From positions 558,001 to 622,000 of the forward strand of contig NZ_CP075189.1 of the NCBI RefSeq assembly GCF_020510565.1: a DNA stretch of 64,000 bases, given 5' to 3'. This document shows, one piece after another, positions 36,770-45,276 of the stretch. A program made the translations under genes and the position numbers. Each line of letters opens with the position of its first letter. The stretch's first letter is position 1. Origin of the DNA: Ferribacterium limneticum (GTDB lineage Bacteria; Pseudomonadota; Gammaproteobacteria; Burkholderiales; Rhodocyclaceae). The notes below the pieces were generated by a model. The model made no database searches, was not told where the DNA came from, and saw only the letters and a list, made by a program, of their open reading frames with translations.

Positions 36770-37659
36770 TGTTTTTCTCTCCCCGGAGCAAGAGATGCGC
36801 TCTCTACTCCGTACAGCGTTTCTTGGTTTCTCAGCCAAAGGTGATGTCGGCTGGAGTCGAGGGAATGGTTCGGCGAACAGTCCACGTTCCAACGGTTGAG
36901 CGCATACCCAACCAGTGCTGCTCGCATTTGAAGTCGTAAATGGCCATCGCGCATGCCGTAGTCGGCTTCGATGGCTTCAGGGAATGCAATCCCCGGATGC
37001 GGGGCGATCTCAAGATCAACAAGGCGTGCCCATTGAGCATCCGCCCCCAATTGTTCTGATTCGTCGGATTTCTCATCAAGCGACTTGGCTTTGGTGATCC
37101 GGGTCAGAACGAAATCTGAGAATCGGTTTCGGTTACGGTCGTAGGCACGGACATGCCAGCGTAGACCGTTGTCTGCCAGTGCGACAGGAACGATTACTCG
37201 TTTGCTCGGGCCCGAGGATAGGGAAAGATAGGTCACCTGAACCGGGCGCTTGTTCAGTATTGCTCGGGTCAAGATAGCTAAAACCTGAAAATCAGGGGCT
37301 ATCAATTGACTCGGCCCTTCGCATGGAATCGCTTTGCGAATCCTGAGATCTAGTCCATCCCCAAAACCTTGGAGCAGCCAGGCCAAGATGCGCTCGGGCG
37401 AAAATTGGAACAGCGGTTTGAACTGGGCTAAAGGGACGTAAGCCTTCTGGCTGCTGTCATAGCTCAGATTCTGGGGGGCAAGAGCTCGGTATGAGTTAAG
37501 GTCTCGTGTCGCTGCGGCTGGTGCAATCCCGAATCGAGCTTCCAAGTCTGCACGCTGTAACTCACCGAAGAAATACAGCCGAAGTTCGAGATAGGCCAAT
37601 CGCTCGCGCTGCGCTTGCGAGAACCGGGATTCCGAGCTTCCCTTGTGACTGGGTTCCAT
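36766..37659 (-). CDS. WYL-domain regulator, CapW/BrxR type
   Basis: 297 residues. N-terminal winged helix (about 15-75, GELQRADLEARFGIAPAAATRDLNSY), WYL domain (about 130-215, with RPVQVTYLSLSSG and LRWHVRAYDRNRNRFSDFVLTRI) and a C-terminal WCX-like extension. CapW/BrxR proteins of this layout repress phage-defence operons and release them on infection, probably by ligand binding at the WYL site. Its end overlaps the start of the giant helicase gene by 4 nt, so it is the likely repressor of that gene and of itself. Confidence 0.85.
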   Translation of the reverse strand: MEPSHKGSSESRFSQAQRERLAYLELRLYFFGELQRADLEARFGIAPAAATRDLNSYRALAPQNLSYDSSQKAYVPLAQFKPLFQFSPERILAWLLQGFGDGLDLRIRKAIPCEGPSQLIAPDFQVLAILTRAILNKRPVQVTYLSLSSGPSKRVIVPVALADNGLRWHVRAYDRNRNRFSDFVLTRITKAKSLDEKSDESEQLGADAQWARLVDLEIAPHPGIAFPEAIEADYGMRDGHLRLQMRAALVGYALNRWNVDCSPNHSLDSSRHHLWLRNQETLYGVESASLAPGREKQ

Positions 37660-37668
37660 CGACAGCCA

Positions 37669-37694
37669 TTCGCTATGAGTAGAACGAAATCATA
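37669..37694 (-). promoter_or_regulatory. Promoter and possible operator of the WYL-helicase operon
   Basis: Minus strand: TTATTG (-35), 17-base spacer, TATGAT (-10, 37689-37694). TTCG-N12-CGAA (37669-37688) is an inverted repeat lying just past the -10, over the expected transcription start, where a repressor would act. The repeat is short and could be chance. Confidence 0.4.
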
Positions 37695-37826
37695 CCAGAA
37701 TGAACAGTGCACAATAATCAAAATGATGATGTTGATCTATGCATGTTCTTAAGCCATATGGCTTGAACTTCAGTCCTAGGGGATGTTTAGTGAAATCGGC
37801 TGATCAAGCAAGTCAATCATTTCTGC

Positions 37827-38951
37827 TTATTCAATAACGGTAACGTTGTCGATTGAATCGATGGAGGCTTCAAGATTTTCCTCAATCACTTCTGCTGATA
37901 CCTCTTTCACCAAGGCAGGATCAATCGACAGCTTCACCAACCCTTCAACATGAATATCGATTTCTGACTCGGCCTCGAAGTAGTGGTCGTTGTGGTCCGA
38001 AACGCTTGGCATTTTTTCCTCATCCATCAGGTAGAAATCGGATTTAAAAATGTAGTACGTGATGGAGACAGTCATATCGAACTTAAACGGAAGCCCAAAT
38101 TCGCCGTTGCCGAAATAATGCAACTCGTCGTAGTCCAGCGCTAGATCGGTTGGATGCCAGTATGAGGTGATGGTCCCTTCGTTGTTGTCGTCTGGGATTG
38201 TTCGGGAATGGACCGTCCTTCCGTAGAGCTTTTGTCCGACATGGTGCTCCATCAAATAAGCAACCTCGCCACTTTCGCTCTCCTGATTCTTGAATGCAAC
38301 GCGAAGTGCAGAAAGGTTATCTACCACATCGAGTTCTAGGATCTCATCCTGTATGTCAGGCAATTCGATGAACTCAGCGAGGCTTTTGTAGGCGCGAACG
38401 CCATCTAAGGCAGCTGATGCGTTGAAAACTTTTCCATCCTCAGCAATAACAACAAGTGGAACGTGATTACGAGCCAGTTGAGAGATGTTTTGGAAAATAA
38501 AGGCGTCAGGGATGTCCTCGCGTTCCTTGGCAACCGTCAATGGAGGCTTGCCCAAAAAATAGGCCTCCATTGCTGCCTGGGCATCTTTTTTGGTGAGTGG
38601 CAGCTTGCTACCTCCTATCGACTCAATCCATTTCGGCAAGGCGGCATTTACTTGAGCTAGAGTAGGCTCCTTGATAGCATCTAATTTGGTTTTGATTGTC
38701 TCAATTTGGCGCATTTGTTTTGGTGCCTGCTTCTTTCGCAAGAGCCCATCGATCCCTTTCGAAACTAGGTCAAACTCCTTTTTATAGACATCAATCTGCT
38801 GTGTCTGGAACTCGCGCTCAACGACATAAGGTAGATAGAGCTTTAACACTCCTTCCTTGCAAAGCCTTTCTAGTGCCTTGAAGGCCAAATCGTCGCGACC
38901 TGGACACTTTCGGTAGATGTTAGTGTCGATCAAAAGGTTATATTTCGGCAT
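37827..38951 (-). CDS. PIN-domain RNase-like protein
   Basis: 374 residues. N-terminal PIN fold: Asp in LLIDTNIYR (residue 9), Glu in VVEREFQTQ (about 45), Asp in REDIPDAFIF and AEDGKVF (about 150-172) make the acidic metal site. The C-terminal 190 residues are beta-rich, acidic and unrecognised. The ATG at 38951 has GAGG six bases upstream. Much longer than VapC toxins (about 130), it resembles the PIN_12/DUF4935-type standalone PIN proteins. No obvious antitoxin adjoins. Likely an RNA-cleaving defence effector; inference only. Confidence 0.72.
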   Translation of the reverse strand: MPKYNLLIDTNIYRKCPGRDDLAFKALERLCKEGVLKLYLPYVVEREFQTQQIDVYKKEFDLVSKGIDGLLRKKQAPKQMRQIETIKTKLDAIKEPTLAQVNAALPKWIESIGGSKLPLTKKDAQAAMEAYFLGKPPLTVAKEREDIPDAFIFQNISQLARNHVPLVVIAEDGKVFNASAALDGVRAYKSLAEFIELPDIQDEILELDVVDNLSALRVAFKNQESESGEVAYLMEHHVGQKLYGRTVHSRTIPDDNNEGTITSYWHPTDLALDYDELHYFGNGEFGLPFKFDMTVSITYYIFKSDFYLMDEEKMPSVSDHNDHYFEAESEIDIHVEGLVKLSIDPALVKEVSAEVIEENLEASIDSIDNVTVIE

Positions 38952-39079
38952 CGCATTCCTCTTTGTGCTTGTTGACTTGTCGGACTTTGTGGAGCGTCCT
39001 GAACGCGCTGCTAGTCAAGGGTTCATCAAATACTTTGAACAATTCGGAACCGATCAGCAGCTTCCTTAACGTCTTGAAG

Positions 39080-39259
39080 CTATATCGCCCTTGAATTGCT
39101 GACCTCATCGGGCAACTGCTGGATGGCCAGAGTACAGGCCTGCGCAAGGTTGGTCCAGCCGTCACTATGGTCGTACTTGGAGGCTAGCTTAGTCCGTTGG
39201 CCGAGGCATACCTGAGAGTGCTTCCGGAGCAAGCGGGCGAATCGCTGCCACAAATACAC
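39080..39259 (-). CDS. Possible small protein overlapping its neighbour
   Basis: A frame from GTG at 39259 to TAG at 39080 encodes 59 residues with strongly protein-like composition (MYLWQRFARLLRKHSQVCLG at the start, DGWTNLAQACTLAIQQL near the end). It overlaps the last 71 bases of the gene at 39189-39566 in another frame. Either a coupled small gene, or the true C-terminus of that gene read after a frameshift. No clear ribosome site. Confidence 0.35.
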   Translation of the reverse strand: MYLWQRFARLLRKHSQVCLGQRTKLASKYDHSDGWTNLAQACTLAIQQLPDEVSNSRAI

Positions 39260-39566
39260 TGTCGTGCTGGATGCATTGGCTCCGCAGAATGTACGGCGTG
39301 GCTTCCTTGCTGGCCATTAACTTTCGCACTTGGGAACGAGATGTCGTCTTTCCAACGCGCGACGTAGACCAGCCATGCGTAAAGAGCACGTACTGTTTCC
39401 CTTGAGCCTGTGCTGCCTGCAAGCTCTCAAGCGCGACACGCCAAACCGTCTCCATATTTTCCCAGTAAGCACCGGTCTGCGTTTCGCCGGCCCAATGCAA
39501 ATCGCGCTCCATTAAGTTGGGCAGCTCGCGGAAACGCACCCAGTCACCCGTCATGCGCTTGACCAT
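39189..39566 (-). CDS. Hypothetical protein near the right end of the island
   Basis: 125 residues from an ATG at 39566 with GGAGG seven bases upstream; longer starts lack a ribosome site. Helical N-terminus with a W-rich patch (GDWVRFRELPNL, GAYWENMETVWRVALESL), then a beta strand and loop QYVLFTHGWSTSRVGKTTSR and an ending QHDSVFVAAIRPLA. The VLFTHG-x-S segment recalls Smr- or Rossmann-like folds but is not enough to name it. First gene of the leftward block at this end. Confidence 0.65.
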   Translation of the reverse strand: MVKRMTGDWVRFRELPNLMERDLHWAGETQTGAYWENMETVWRVALESLQAAQAQGKQYVLFTHGWSTSRVGKTTSRSQVRKLMASKEATPYILRSQCIQHDSVFVAAIRPLAPEALSGMPRPTD

Positions 39567-39993
39567 CTCTTTGCCTCCTTTGCTCAAAGATAAAACTTTA
39601 GGACCATCGCGGAATGCCAAATTGTCGCAACATTACTTCAACAGACTCTTACAATCCATGTGTCTGCTCAGCAATAAATGGATGGTCATGAGTCAACTTG
39701 CTGGACGGGTATCAAGGCGGCAGGCGAGCATCGCTCGTTGGTACTCTGGGAAATTATAGACACTGCGAGGATACGAGAAGATTGAGAGCGCCTCTGATAC
39801 ACGACGCAGCTTTGGCTGCATCGATAACTAAGTTTGCGGCAATGTTTTTTTCTATATCCGGTGGTCGTTTTCAGGTGTATTTCGAGTGAGTGATTGCCCC
39901 AGCTCGTTTTAAAACGGGTAAAGCGACGGGTAACAATAAATTCACAACTATGTTTTTCCTATAAATGGCAAAGGCTGTAGTGATGCAGTTGTG
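39567..39993. other. Right terminal region of the island
   Basis: About 430 bases with no convincing gene. Besides the arm repeats at 39914-39933, an inverted TTTTAAAA sits just before them at 39908-39915. Confidence 0.5.
39914..39933 (+). promoter_or_regulatory. Right integrase arm-type repeats
   Basis: ACGGGTAA-AGCG-ACGGGTAA, the same octamer and the same 12-base period as the pair at 16260-16279 next to the integrase. The shared pattern at opposite ends is good evidence that this marks the other end of the element. Confidence 0.6.
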
Positions 39994-40010
39994 TTCCGCC
40001 CATCCCACCA
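39994..40010 (+). repeat. Degraded att copy of the tRNA-Met 3' end
   Basis: TTCCGCCCATCCCACCA against TTCTGCCCATCACCACCA of the tRNA (16128-16145): one substitution and one deletion. Expected at the far end after integration into the tRNA 3' end. An intrinsic terminator follows 12 bases later, as it would after the original tRNA. The mismatches mean excision may be inefficient. Confidence 0.5.
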
Positions 40011-40021
40011 GTCATACGAAA

Positions 40022-40050
40022 AACCCGCCGATTCGTCGGCGGGTTTTTTT
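40022..40050 (+). terminator. Terminator at the right island border
   Basis: AACCCGCCGA-TTCG-TCGGCGGGTT stem of 10 bp followed by eight T. Probably the native terminator of tRNA-Met, displaced here by the island. Confidence 0.8.
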
Positions 40051-40122
40051 TGCCCCTGATTCTGGGCCGAATATTGCTAGTACTACCTCGTGGTTTCGTC
40101 TTGTTGGAAAGCGAGGTGCGTC

Positions 40123-40350
40123 ATGCATGATTTTCCGAACTCATTTAATGCCAGTCCGAGCTTGACTGAAGAGGCCATGTTCTGGATGCGTTTGGCCGCA
40201 TTTGCCGGCGTTTCGGAGTATGTGCTGTCGACGGGGGCTTCTTTGCTCGATGCCGAGGAGCTTTTGTTCGGCTATTGCCTGCCAGGCGATTTGCCGTCGC
40301 GCTTTGCCAGTCTTTCCGGCGGGGCGGCGAATCCGCGCATTCTGGTTTGA
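40123..40350 (+). CDS. Small hypothetical protein
   Basis: 75 residues from an ATG at 40123 with GAGG six bases upstream. Sequence-like features: SLTEEAMFWMRLAAFAGVSE and LLDAEELLFGYCLPGDLP suggest two amphipathic helices. High GC as in the backbone. No homology recognised. Confidence 0.5.
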   Translation: MHDFPNSFNASPSLTEEAMFWMRLAAFAGVSEYVLSTGASLLDAEELLFGYCLPGDLPSRFASLSGGAANPRILV

Positions 40351-40780
40351 TGTGGCTTGGGCTTGTCTGTCGTCTGTTGCCTTGTCGACAAAGGGCTAAG
40401 CATTGGTGCACGGTATTGGTGCGTGGTGCTTGAAAAGGAGCGTTGATCGGATTGCTCCGGTATCGCCTTCTGCTGCATGCTCTGCGTGCTGGATGGGAGT
40501 GAGAATGCTTGGGGAATAAGGTTGTCGCGTCTCCGGGATTATGGTGTATGACTTTCGACTAAAAGACAGCAGTGCGCAGAATCGTGATAATTATCACGTT
40601 CGTCAATATTGCTTCGTGCAGTATTGGCGTTGAAAAGGTTCTCCCTTTGCAAGTGTCATCTGTTACTTCCGTATGTTTCGGTGGTTTGGCGGGGGGCAAA
40701 GGCGTGTGCTGGTAGCTCAAAGACGACTACTTTGCGCTGACGGCGTGAAAAATTATTGACTACCTGGTTTGGTCTGAAAA
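40351..40780. other. 430-base region before the glycan operon
   Basis: No supported gene. It contains a perfect 16-bp palindrome at 40583-40598 (listed separately) and should hold the promoter of the operon starting at 40781. Confidence 0.5.
40583..40598. promoter_or_regulatory. Perfect palindrome upstream of the glycan operon
   Basis: CGTGATAATTATCACG, 183 bases before the first gene. The GATAAT/ATTATC halves recall Fur-type sites but with overlapping arms, so the binding protein is uncertain. Confidence 0.4.
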
Positions 40781-41764
40781 ATGCGCTACTTGGATTCACG
40801 TAAAAAAATATTGGTTACTGGTGGTGCTGGGTTTCTCGGTTCGCACCTGATCGACCGCCTGATCGCACGTGGGGACGAAGTGGTTTGCGCAGATAACCTT
40901 TTTACCGGCACCAAGCGCAATATCGACCATCTGCACGGCCATCCTCGTTTCGAATTCATACGCCACGACGTTACGTTTCCGCTCTATATCGAGGTTGATC
41001 AGATCTATAACCTGGCTTGCCCGGCGAGTCCGATTCATTATCAGCATGATCCGGTACAAACGACCAAGACCAGCGTACATGGCGCCATTAACATGCTGGG
41101 TCTGGCCAAGCGTCTGAAAGCCCGTATCTTTCAGGCGAGTACGAGCGAGGTGTACGGCGACCCTGTCGAGCACCCGCAGACCGAGAGTTACAGGGGGAAC
41201 GTAAATCCAATCGGGCCGCGTAGTTGCTATGACGAAGGCAAGCGCTGCGCCGAAACCTTGTTCTTCGACTACCATCGACAACACCGACTCGATATCCGTG
41301 TTGCGCGCATTTTCAATACCTACGGTCCTCGCATGCATCCCAACGATGGTCGAGTGGTGAGTAATTTCATCGTCCAGGCACTGAGGGGAGAGGACATTAC
41401 GCTGTGTGGCGATGGTCGGCAGACGCGCAGTTTTTGTTATGTGGATGACCTCATCGAGGGTTTTATCCGGTTTATGGACATGCCTTCCGGAGCGAACGGC
41501 GAGCCGGGCCTGCCTGGGCCGATCAACCTGGGAAGCCCGTGCGAATGCACTATCCGGCAACTCGCAGAAATCGTGATTGAATTGACGGGGGCCAGTGCAA
41601 AGATCATCTTCCTCCCCTTGCCGGTGGATGATCCCATGCAGCGCAAGCCGGATATTTCCCTGGCGCGCAAACATCTAAACGATTGGCAGCCTTCCGTTTG
41701 TCTCGAGGATGGCCTTCGTCGGACCATTGAATATTTCGACCAGCTGTTGAGTCACGGTAAATGA
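40781..41764 (+). CDS. UDP-glucuronate decarboxylase (UDP-xylose synthase)
   Basis: 327 residues, extended short-chain dehydrogenase. NAD-binding [12 protein letters not shown] (residues 14-25), the catalytic STSEVYGDP and [12 protein letters not shown] (Tyr-x3-Lys), and the ending of the UXS subgroup. It should make UDP-xylose from UDP-glucuronate in the cytoplasm, using bound NAD+. The CYDEGKR form separates it from dTDP-glucose 4,6-dehydratases. Its stop overlaps the start of the next gene by 4 nt, so it is the first gene of a sugar-transfer operon. Confidence 0.92.
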   Translation: MRYLDSRKKILVTGGAGFLGSHLIDRLIARGDEVVCADNLFTGTKRNIDHLHGHPRFEFIRHDVTFPLYIEVDQIYNLACPASPIHYQHDPVQTTKTSVHGAINMLGLAKRLKARIFQASTSEVYGDPVEHPQTESYRGNVNPIGPRSCYDEGKRCAETLFFDYHRQHRLDIRVARIFNTYGPRMHPNDGRVVSNFIVQALRGEDITLCGDGRQTRSFCYVDDLIEGFIRFMDMPSGANGEPGLPGPINLGSPCECTIRQLAEIVIELTGASAKIIFLPLPVDDPMQRKPDISLARKHLNDWQPSVCLEDGLRRTIEYFDQLLSHGK

Positions 41765-42714
41765 GTGCGCACAAGCTGATCGTCGTTACGCCGGTCTACG
41801 AAGATCGCGATGTTGCTGAGCGCCTTTTTCGTGAACTTCGGGCGTTGTACGGGGCGACGCTCTTTGTTTTGGCAGTGGATGATGGTTCGGTCAGGGAGCC
41901 GCTGACCGTGGAGGTTCTTGAGCGTGCCAAGGTTGATGGAGCGATCCTGCGGCTTGTGCGTAATGTTGGGCATCAGCGAGCAATCGCCATTGGCCTTGGG
42001 TATGTGGCGCAAATTGTTCAGGAAGGGCAAACCGTTGTTGTCATGGATTCAGATGGTGAAGACTTACCCGGGAGCATAAAGGACCTGCTTGACGAGCTGC
42101 GTGATGAGCGGGTCGATATGGCTGTTGCCGCCCGTAGAAGCCGGGTTGAGACCTTCCGGTTCAAGGCTTTCTATGTTTTGTATCGGCTCATGTTTCGTGT
42201 GATGACCGGTAAGCAGATTGGCTTTGGCAACTTCATGGCGCTCAAGCCCCATGCGGTTAGGCGCTTGGCCTCGATGCAGGAGTTGCAGATACACGCAGCA
42301 GCCACGGCGATTTCTTCCAAGCTCAGGATTGCAGTGACGTCCATAGCTCGTGGTCCGCGTTACGCGGGGCAATCGAAAATGAACTTTGTTGGCCTCGTAC
42401 TTCATGGATTCAAGGCCATGATGGTGTTCGCCGAGGATGTTCTGGTTAGGGTCGGCGTGAGTTGCGCGGGCGTCGGGGTCATTACGGTTCTGGGGATCGT
42501 TTCCGCTATTGCACTCAAGCTTACGGGCTATTCGACACCGGGATGGTTCTCTGTTGCGCTCGGTCTAATGACACTGATACTCATGCAAACAGGCGCGTTG
42601 ACGCTGATGACGCTGATGCTGGTCGGGGTTATGCGCGCAGGGAATGTGGCAACGAAGGTCTGTTACCAGGATTTCATTGAAAAAATCATGGAGCACCGTG
42701 TTTCCAATGATTAG
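41761..42714 (+). CDS. Membrane GT2 glycosyltransferase (GtrB/ArnC-like)
   Basis: 317 residues. Catalytic GT2 domain: [16 protein letters not shown] (start), DDGS (about 41), then MDSDGEDLP as the metal-binding motif (about 98), followed by two C-terminal membrane helices (about 230-295). Such proteins link a nucleotide sugar to undecaprenyl phosphate on the cytoplasmic face. With a UDP-xylose synthase upstream and GtrA downstream, the product is plausibly undecaprenyl-phosphate-xylose; the sugar is inferred. Confidence 0.88.
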   Translation: MSAHKLIVVTPVYEDRDVAERLFRELRALYGATLFVLAVDDGSVREPLTVEVLERAKVDGAILRLVRNVGHQRAIAIGLGYVAQIVQEGQTVVVMDSDGEDLPGSIKDLLDELRDERVDMAVAARRSRVETFRFKAFYVLYRLMFRVMTGKQIGFGNFMALKPHAVRRLASMQELQIHAAATAISSKLRIAVTSIARGPRYAGQSKMNFVGLVLHGFKAMMVFAEDVLVRVGVSCAGVGVITVLGIVSAIALKLTGYSTPGWFSVALGLMTLILMQTGALTLMTLMLVGVMRAGNVATKVCYQDFIEKIMEHRVSND

Positions 42715-43084
42715 AGGGGAAACTGCTCGCTATGCCATTAATGGTGCATTTTCCACCCTCGTCCATTTTTCTGTGCTGAGTGTCGCGATAGAGGGCTTTG
42801 ACATGCCATCGGCCAGCTTGGCGAATTTGTTGGCGGCTTGCATTGGAATAACGACTTCGTTCATTGGCTCGAAATACTATGTTTTCAGGCGGCATCGTGA
42901 TCCGCTTCACGAGCAGGCCGCAAAATTCGTCGCGCTTTATGGGGTAATTGCTTTGCTGCATGCAGGTGTTATGGCGCTGGTAACCGACATTGGCGGAGTC
43001 AATTACAGGATTGGATTGGTCCTGGCTACGGCGCTTCAGGTTTTGCTCAGTTTCAGCGGTAACCGGCGTTTGGTATTCAAGTGA
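42707..43084 (+). CDS. GtrA-family membrane protein
   Basis: 125 residues, ATG at 42707 overlapping the GT2 stop. Four membrane helices; RYAINGAFSTLVHF and SFIGSKYYVFR are the GtrA signature, and the end SFSGNRRLVFK is typical. GtrA proteins flip polyprenyl-phosphate-linked sugars across the inner membrane, here the product of the preceding gene. Confidence 0.88.
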   Translation: MIRGETARYAINGAFSTLVHFSVLSVAIEGFDMPSASLANLLAACIGITTSFIGSKYYVFRRHRDPLHEQAAKFVALYGVIALLHAGVMALVTDIGGVNYRIGLVLATALQVLLSFSGNRRLVFK

Positions 43085-43680
43085 GGAAGGGGTTTCAATT
43101 CCTTGCCGGCACGGCGCTCTGGTTCCTGGCGACGGTAGCTTTCTACGTACTCAGTGTGCGTAATCTCAAGGTTGATGTGGTGTTCTACTCAGCCCTTGGC
43201 GATACCGCGCTGGCCACGATGGTTGCCGCAGTGATCTTGTTCTGGTCGGGGTTTTTCAAGAGCCTCACGAAATTTGAGAAGTTTCTCTCGGTCTTGCTCT
43301 GGCTCACGCTGGGCTATTCGCTTGCGATTTCTCTTCCGACTGTGATTGACCGCTCGCTGTCCATCTACATTTTGGAAAAGCTTGAGCAGCGGGGAGGCGG
43401 GATTCGGCAGGACGCTTTTGCCCGGGTTTTTACTGAAGAGTATCTGCGTGAGCACCATCTGGTTGAGGTGCGGCTTACCGAGCAGCTCGAGTCCGGGACG
43501 ATCAATCTCAAGGCAGGGTGCGTAAAGCTGACACCAAAGGGGGCATCGGTAGTGCGCTTCAGCCGCTTCTTCCGCCAGAATCTGTTGCCGAGACAACGTC
43601 TTTTGATGGGGGCGTATAGCGACGAATTGGTGGACCCATTCAGGGAAAGCACTGATAGCCCCGATTACCGATGCCAATAG
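43081..43680 (+). CDS. Membrane protein of unknown function in the glycan operon
   Basis: 199 residues from a GTG at 43081 overlapping the gtrA-like stop. Three to four hydrophobic segments in residues 5-105, then a soluble C-terminal domain (about 105-199) with EKLEQRGGGIRQDAFARVF and VRLTEQLESGTINLKAGCV. No family recognised. Conserved placement between GtrA and an ArnT-like transferase suggests an accessory role in sugar transfer. Confidence 0.7.
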   Translation: MRKGFQFLAGTALWFLATVAFYVLSVRNLKVDVVFYSALGDTALATMVAAVILFWSGFFKSLTKFEKFLSVLLWLTLGYSLAISLPTVIDRSLSIYILEKLEQRGGGIRQDAFARVFTEEYLREHHLVEVRLTEQLESGTINLKAGCVKLTPKGASVVRFSRFFRQNLLPRQRLLMGAYSDELVDPFRESTDSPDYRCQ

Positions 43681-45189
43681 ATGCTTTGTTCGTCCAAAAA
43701 CATGGGTAAGCCTGATAGCGGGTGGTGTCTCTTCTTGATAGTGGCTTGCGGCGGACTTTATGCCGGGCTCTGGTCGGACGGGCATAACTGGGGCGGTGAC
43801 TTTGCAGCCTATATCATGCAGGCGACCAGCATCGTAAATGGTTCTGCAGACGAATTCGTGGTTCGGAACGCATTCACCGTGAACCAGTCATCAAGTCCGG
43901 TGGGGCCCGTCGCATATCCGTGGGGTTTCCCTCTGCTGTTGGCGCCGGTTTATTCGGTATTTGGAATGAGTTTGTTTGCCTTCAAGGCGGTGGGTTTGTT
44001 TTTCTATCTGCTGTTTTTGGTAACGCTATGGTTTGGCTTCAAGCCTTTGCTCAAGCCGGCGGAGCTTGTTGTATTCGTTGCTTTGTTCGCATTTAATCCG
44101 GCTATGTTGCTGTTCGGTGACAACATCCTGTCAGACGTTCCATTCCTGTATTTTTCTACGCTGAGTATCGTTATGCTCAGTCGTCTGAATTGCAGTCGCA
44201 GCCTAAAGCGCGAATTTGTCTTTAGGTTAATTCTCGGCGCTGTGATCGGGGCTGCCTTTCTTGTTCGGACAAACGGGGCCTTGCTTGTTCTCGTGTATGC
44301 CGTCATGGGCGTACTTGGTTCGCAGAAGAAAATCGGGAGTTCTGCTTTTGAGCGGAGACTGATTGCCAGCATACCCGTGGTCGTTTTTTTCCTTACGGTA
44401 GCGATTGCCTCCTTGTTTTTGCCTGATGGGCAATCGTCGCACTTCAGTCATCTGAGCAAAATCAGCCTATGGTTTCTGCTGCATAACTTCATCTACTACG
44501 CTGAACTTCTCAAGGAGTTTTTCTCTCCCAATGCGTGGCGGTTACAGCTCGGTTTTGTTATTTATATACTTACGATTCCCGTTGTTGTTGCGGCTATCCG
44601 AAGTGCATGGCGGGAGTCAGTCGCTATGCTTTTGTATTTATTCCTGACTATTGTCTTATATGTTGCTTGGCCATACCAGGAAGGTTTGAGGTTCATTTTT
44701 CCGATAATACCGATTTATATTTATTTCTTGATTATCGGATTGAGGAGCTTTGCCCTGTCAATTCCCTCTGTTGGTAAATGGTATATGTTGCCTCTTGCAG
44801 GATTGGCTTTTATCTTTGCGGTGAGTACTGCATACGCGGTTTACCAGAGCCAAATGAGCGGTCGTGTTATTCCGCAGGGCCCCTATACCGAGCAGGCCGT
44901 TGAAATGTTTGCTTTTATTGCGCATAACACTTTAGAGGGGGATATTGTTGTATTTCGAAAGCCTAGGGTTATGAGACTTTTTACCGGGCGGTCTTCCATA
45001 AGGGTAGATAATGTCGTCGAGTTGCCACGGGGCGATCTTTTGGTAATTGATAGGAATAATCAGACTCACCAAATCGGGATGCTAGAAACGCAAGCGCTCC
45101 TATCTGATGAAACCATTAGTTCCGTCTTTTCGAATGAATCATTTGAGATTTTTCGCTTGAAAACCAAAGCAGAAAACTCGCTCCCTTGA
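43681..45189 (+). CDS. ArnT/GT39-like membrane glycosyltransferase
   Basis: 502 residues. About 11-12 membrane helices; an acidic patch GGDFAAYIMQATSIV early in the first periplasmic loop, where GT-C enzymes carry their catalytic Asp, and a C-terminal periplasmic domain of about 100 residues. It should move a sugar from the lipid carrier to a target in the periplasm, probably lipid A, a glycan or a protein. The start is immediately after the previous stop; 43702 (MGKPDSG) is an alternative. Confidence 0.75.
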   Translation: MLCSSKNMGKPDSGWCLFLIVACGGLYAGLWSDGHNWGGDFAAYIMQATSIVNGSADEFVVRNAFTVNQSSSPVGPVAYPWGFPLLLAPVYSVFGMSLFAFKAVGLFFYLLFLVTLWFGFKPLLKPAELVVFVALFAFNPAMLLFGDNILSDVPFLYFSTLSIVMLSRLNCSRSLKREFVFRLILGAVIGAAFLVRTNGALLVLVYAVMGVLGSQKKIGSSAFERRLIASIPVVVFFLTVAIASLFLPDGQSSHFSHLSKISLWFLLHNFIYYAELLKEFFSPNAWRLQLGFVIYILTIPVVVAAIRSAWRESVAMLLYLFLTIVLYVAWPYQEGLRFIFPIIPIYIYFLIIGLRSFALSIPSVGKWYMLPLAGLAFIFAVSTAYAVYQSQMSGRVIPQGPYTEQAVEMFAFIAHNTLEGDIVVFRKPRVMRLFTGRSSIRVDNVVELPRGDLLVIDRNNQTHQIGMLETQALLSDETISSVFSNESFEIFRLKTKAENSLP

Positions 45190-45243
45190 TCAGCGTTCGT
45201 CAGTAAACTCTGACGAGTGACCGGGTAGGGCAGCGAGTTTTCG
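45172..45243 (+). terminator. Nested terminator at the end of the glycan operon
   Basis: Outer stem GAAAACTCGCTCCC / GGGCAGCGAGTTTTC and inner hairpin CGTCAG-TAAACT-CTGACG. The outer arm lies inside the end of the last gene. It may stop transcription from both sides. Confidence 0.65.
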
Positions 45244-45276
45244 TTTCGGTGCTTCGGGCTTTGCCTACGCTGAGTT

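Larger units (their letters stand above)
16146..40010. mobile_element. tRNA-Met-integrated genomic island (~24 kb)
   Basis: Seen: a P4-type integrase gene immediately after tRNA-Met; the pair ACGGGTAA-N4-ACGGGTAA both at 16260-16279 and at 39914-39933; a degraded copy of the tRNA 3' end at 39994-40010; and visibly lower GC between these limits. The backbone-dispersed repeat is absent inside. Cargo: Gp2-like and AlpA-like satellite functions, recombination genes, and a large minus-strand defence block. No relaxase, type IV secretion or capsid genes were recognised, so it is best called an integrative island or satellite-like element. The right boundary is inferred from the degraded att copy. 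Confidence 0.85.

Noticed and set aside
38938-39165. 75-codon frame ending inside the PIN gene start
   Set aside because: Starts with GTG without a ribosome site and has poor composition at its N-terminus; the competing frame at 39080-39259 looks more like protein.
16146-40010. Conjugative element or intact prophage
   Set aside because: No relaxase, type IV secretion, capsid, portal or tail genes were found between the island ends.
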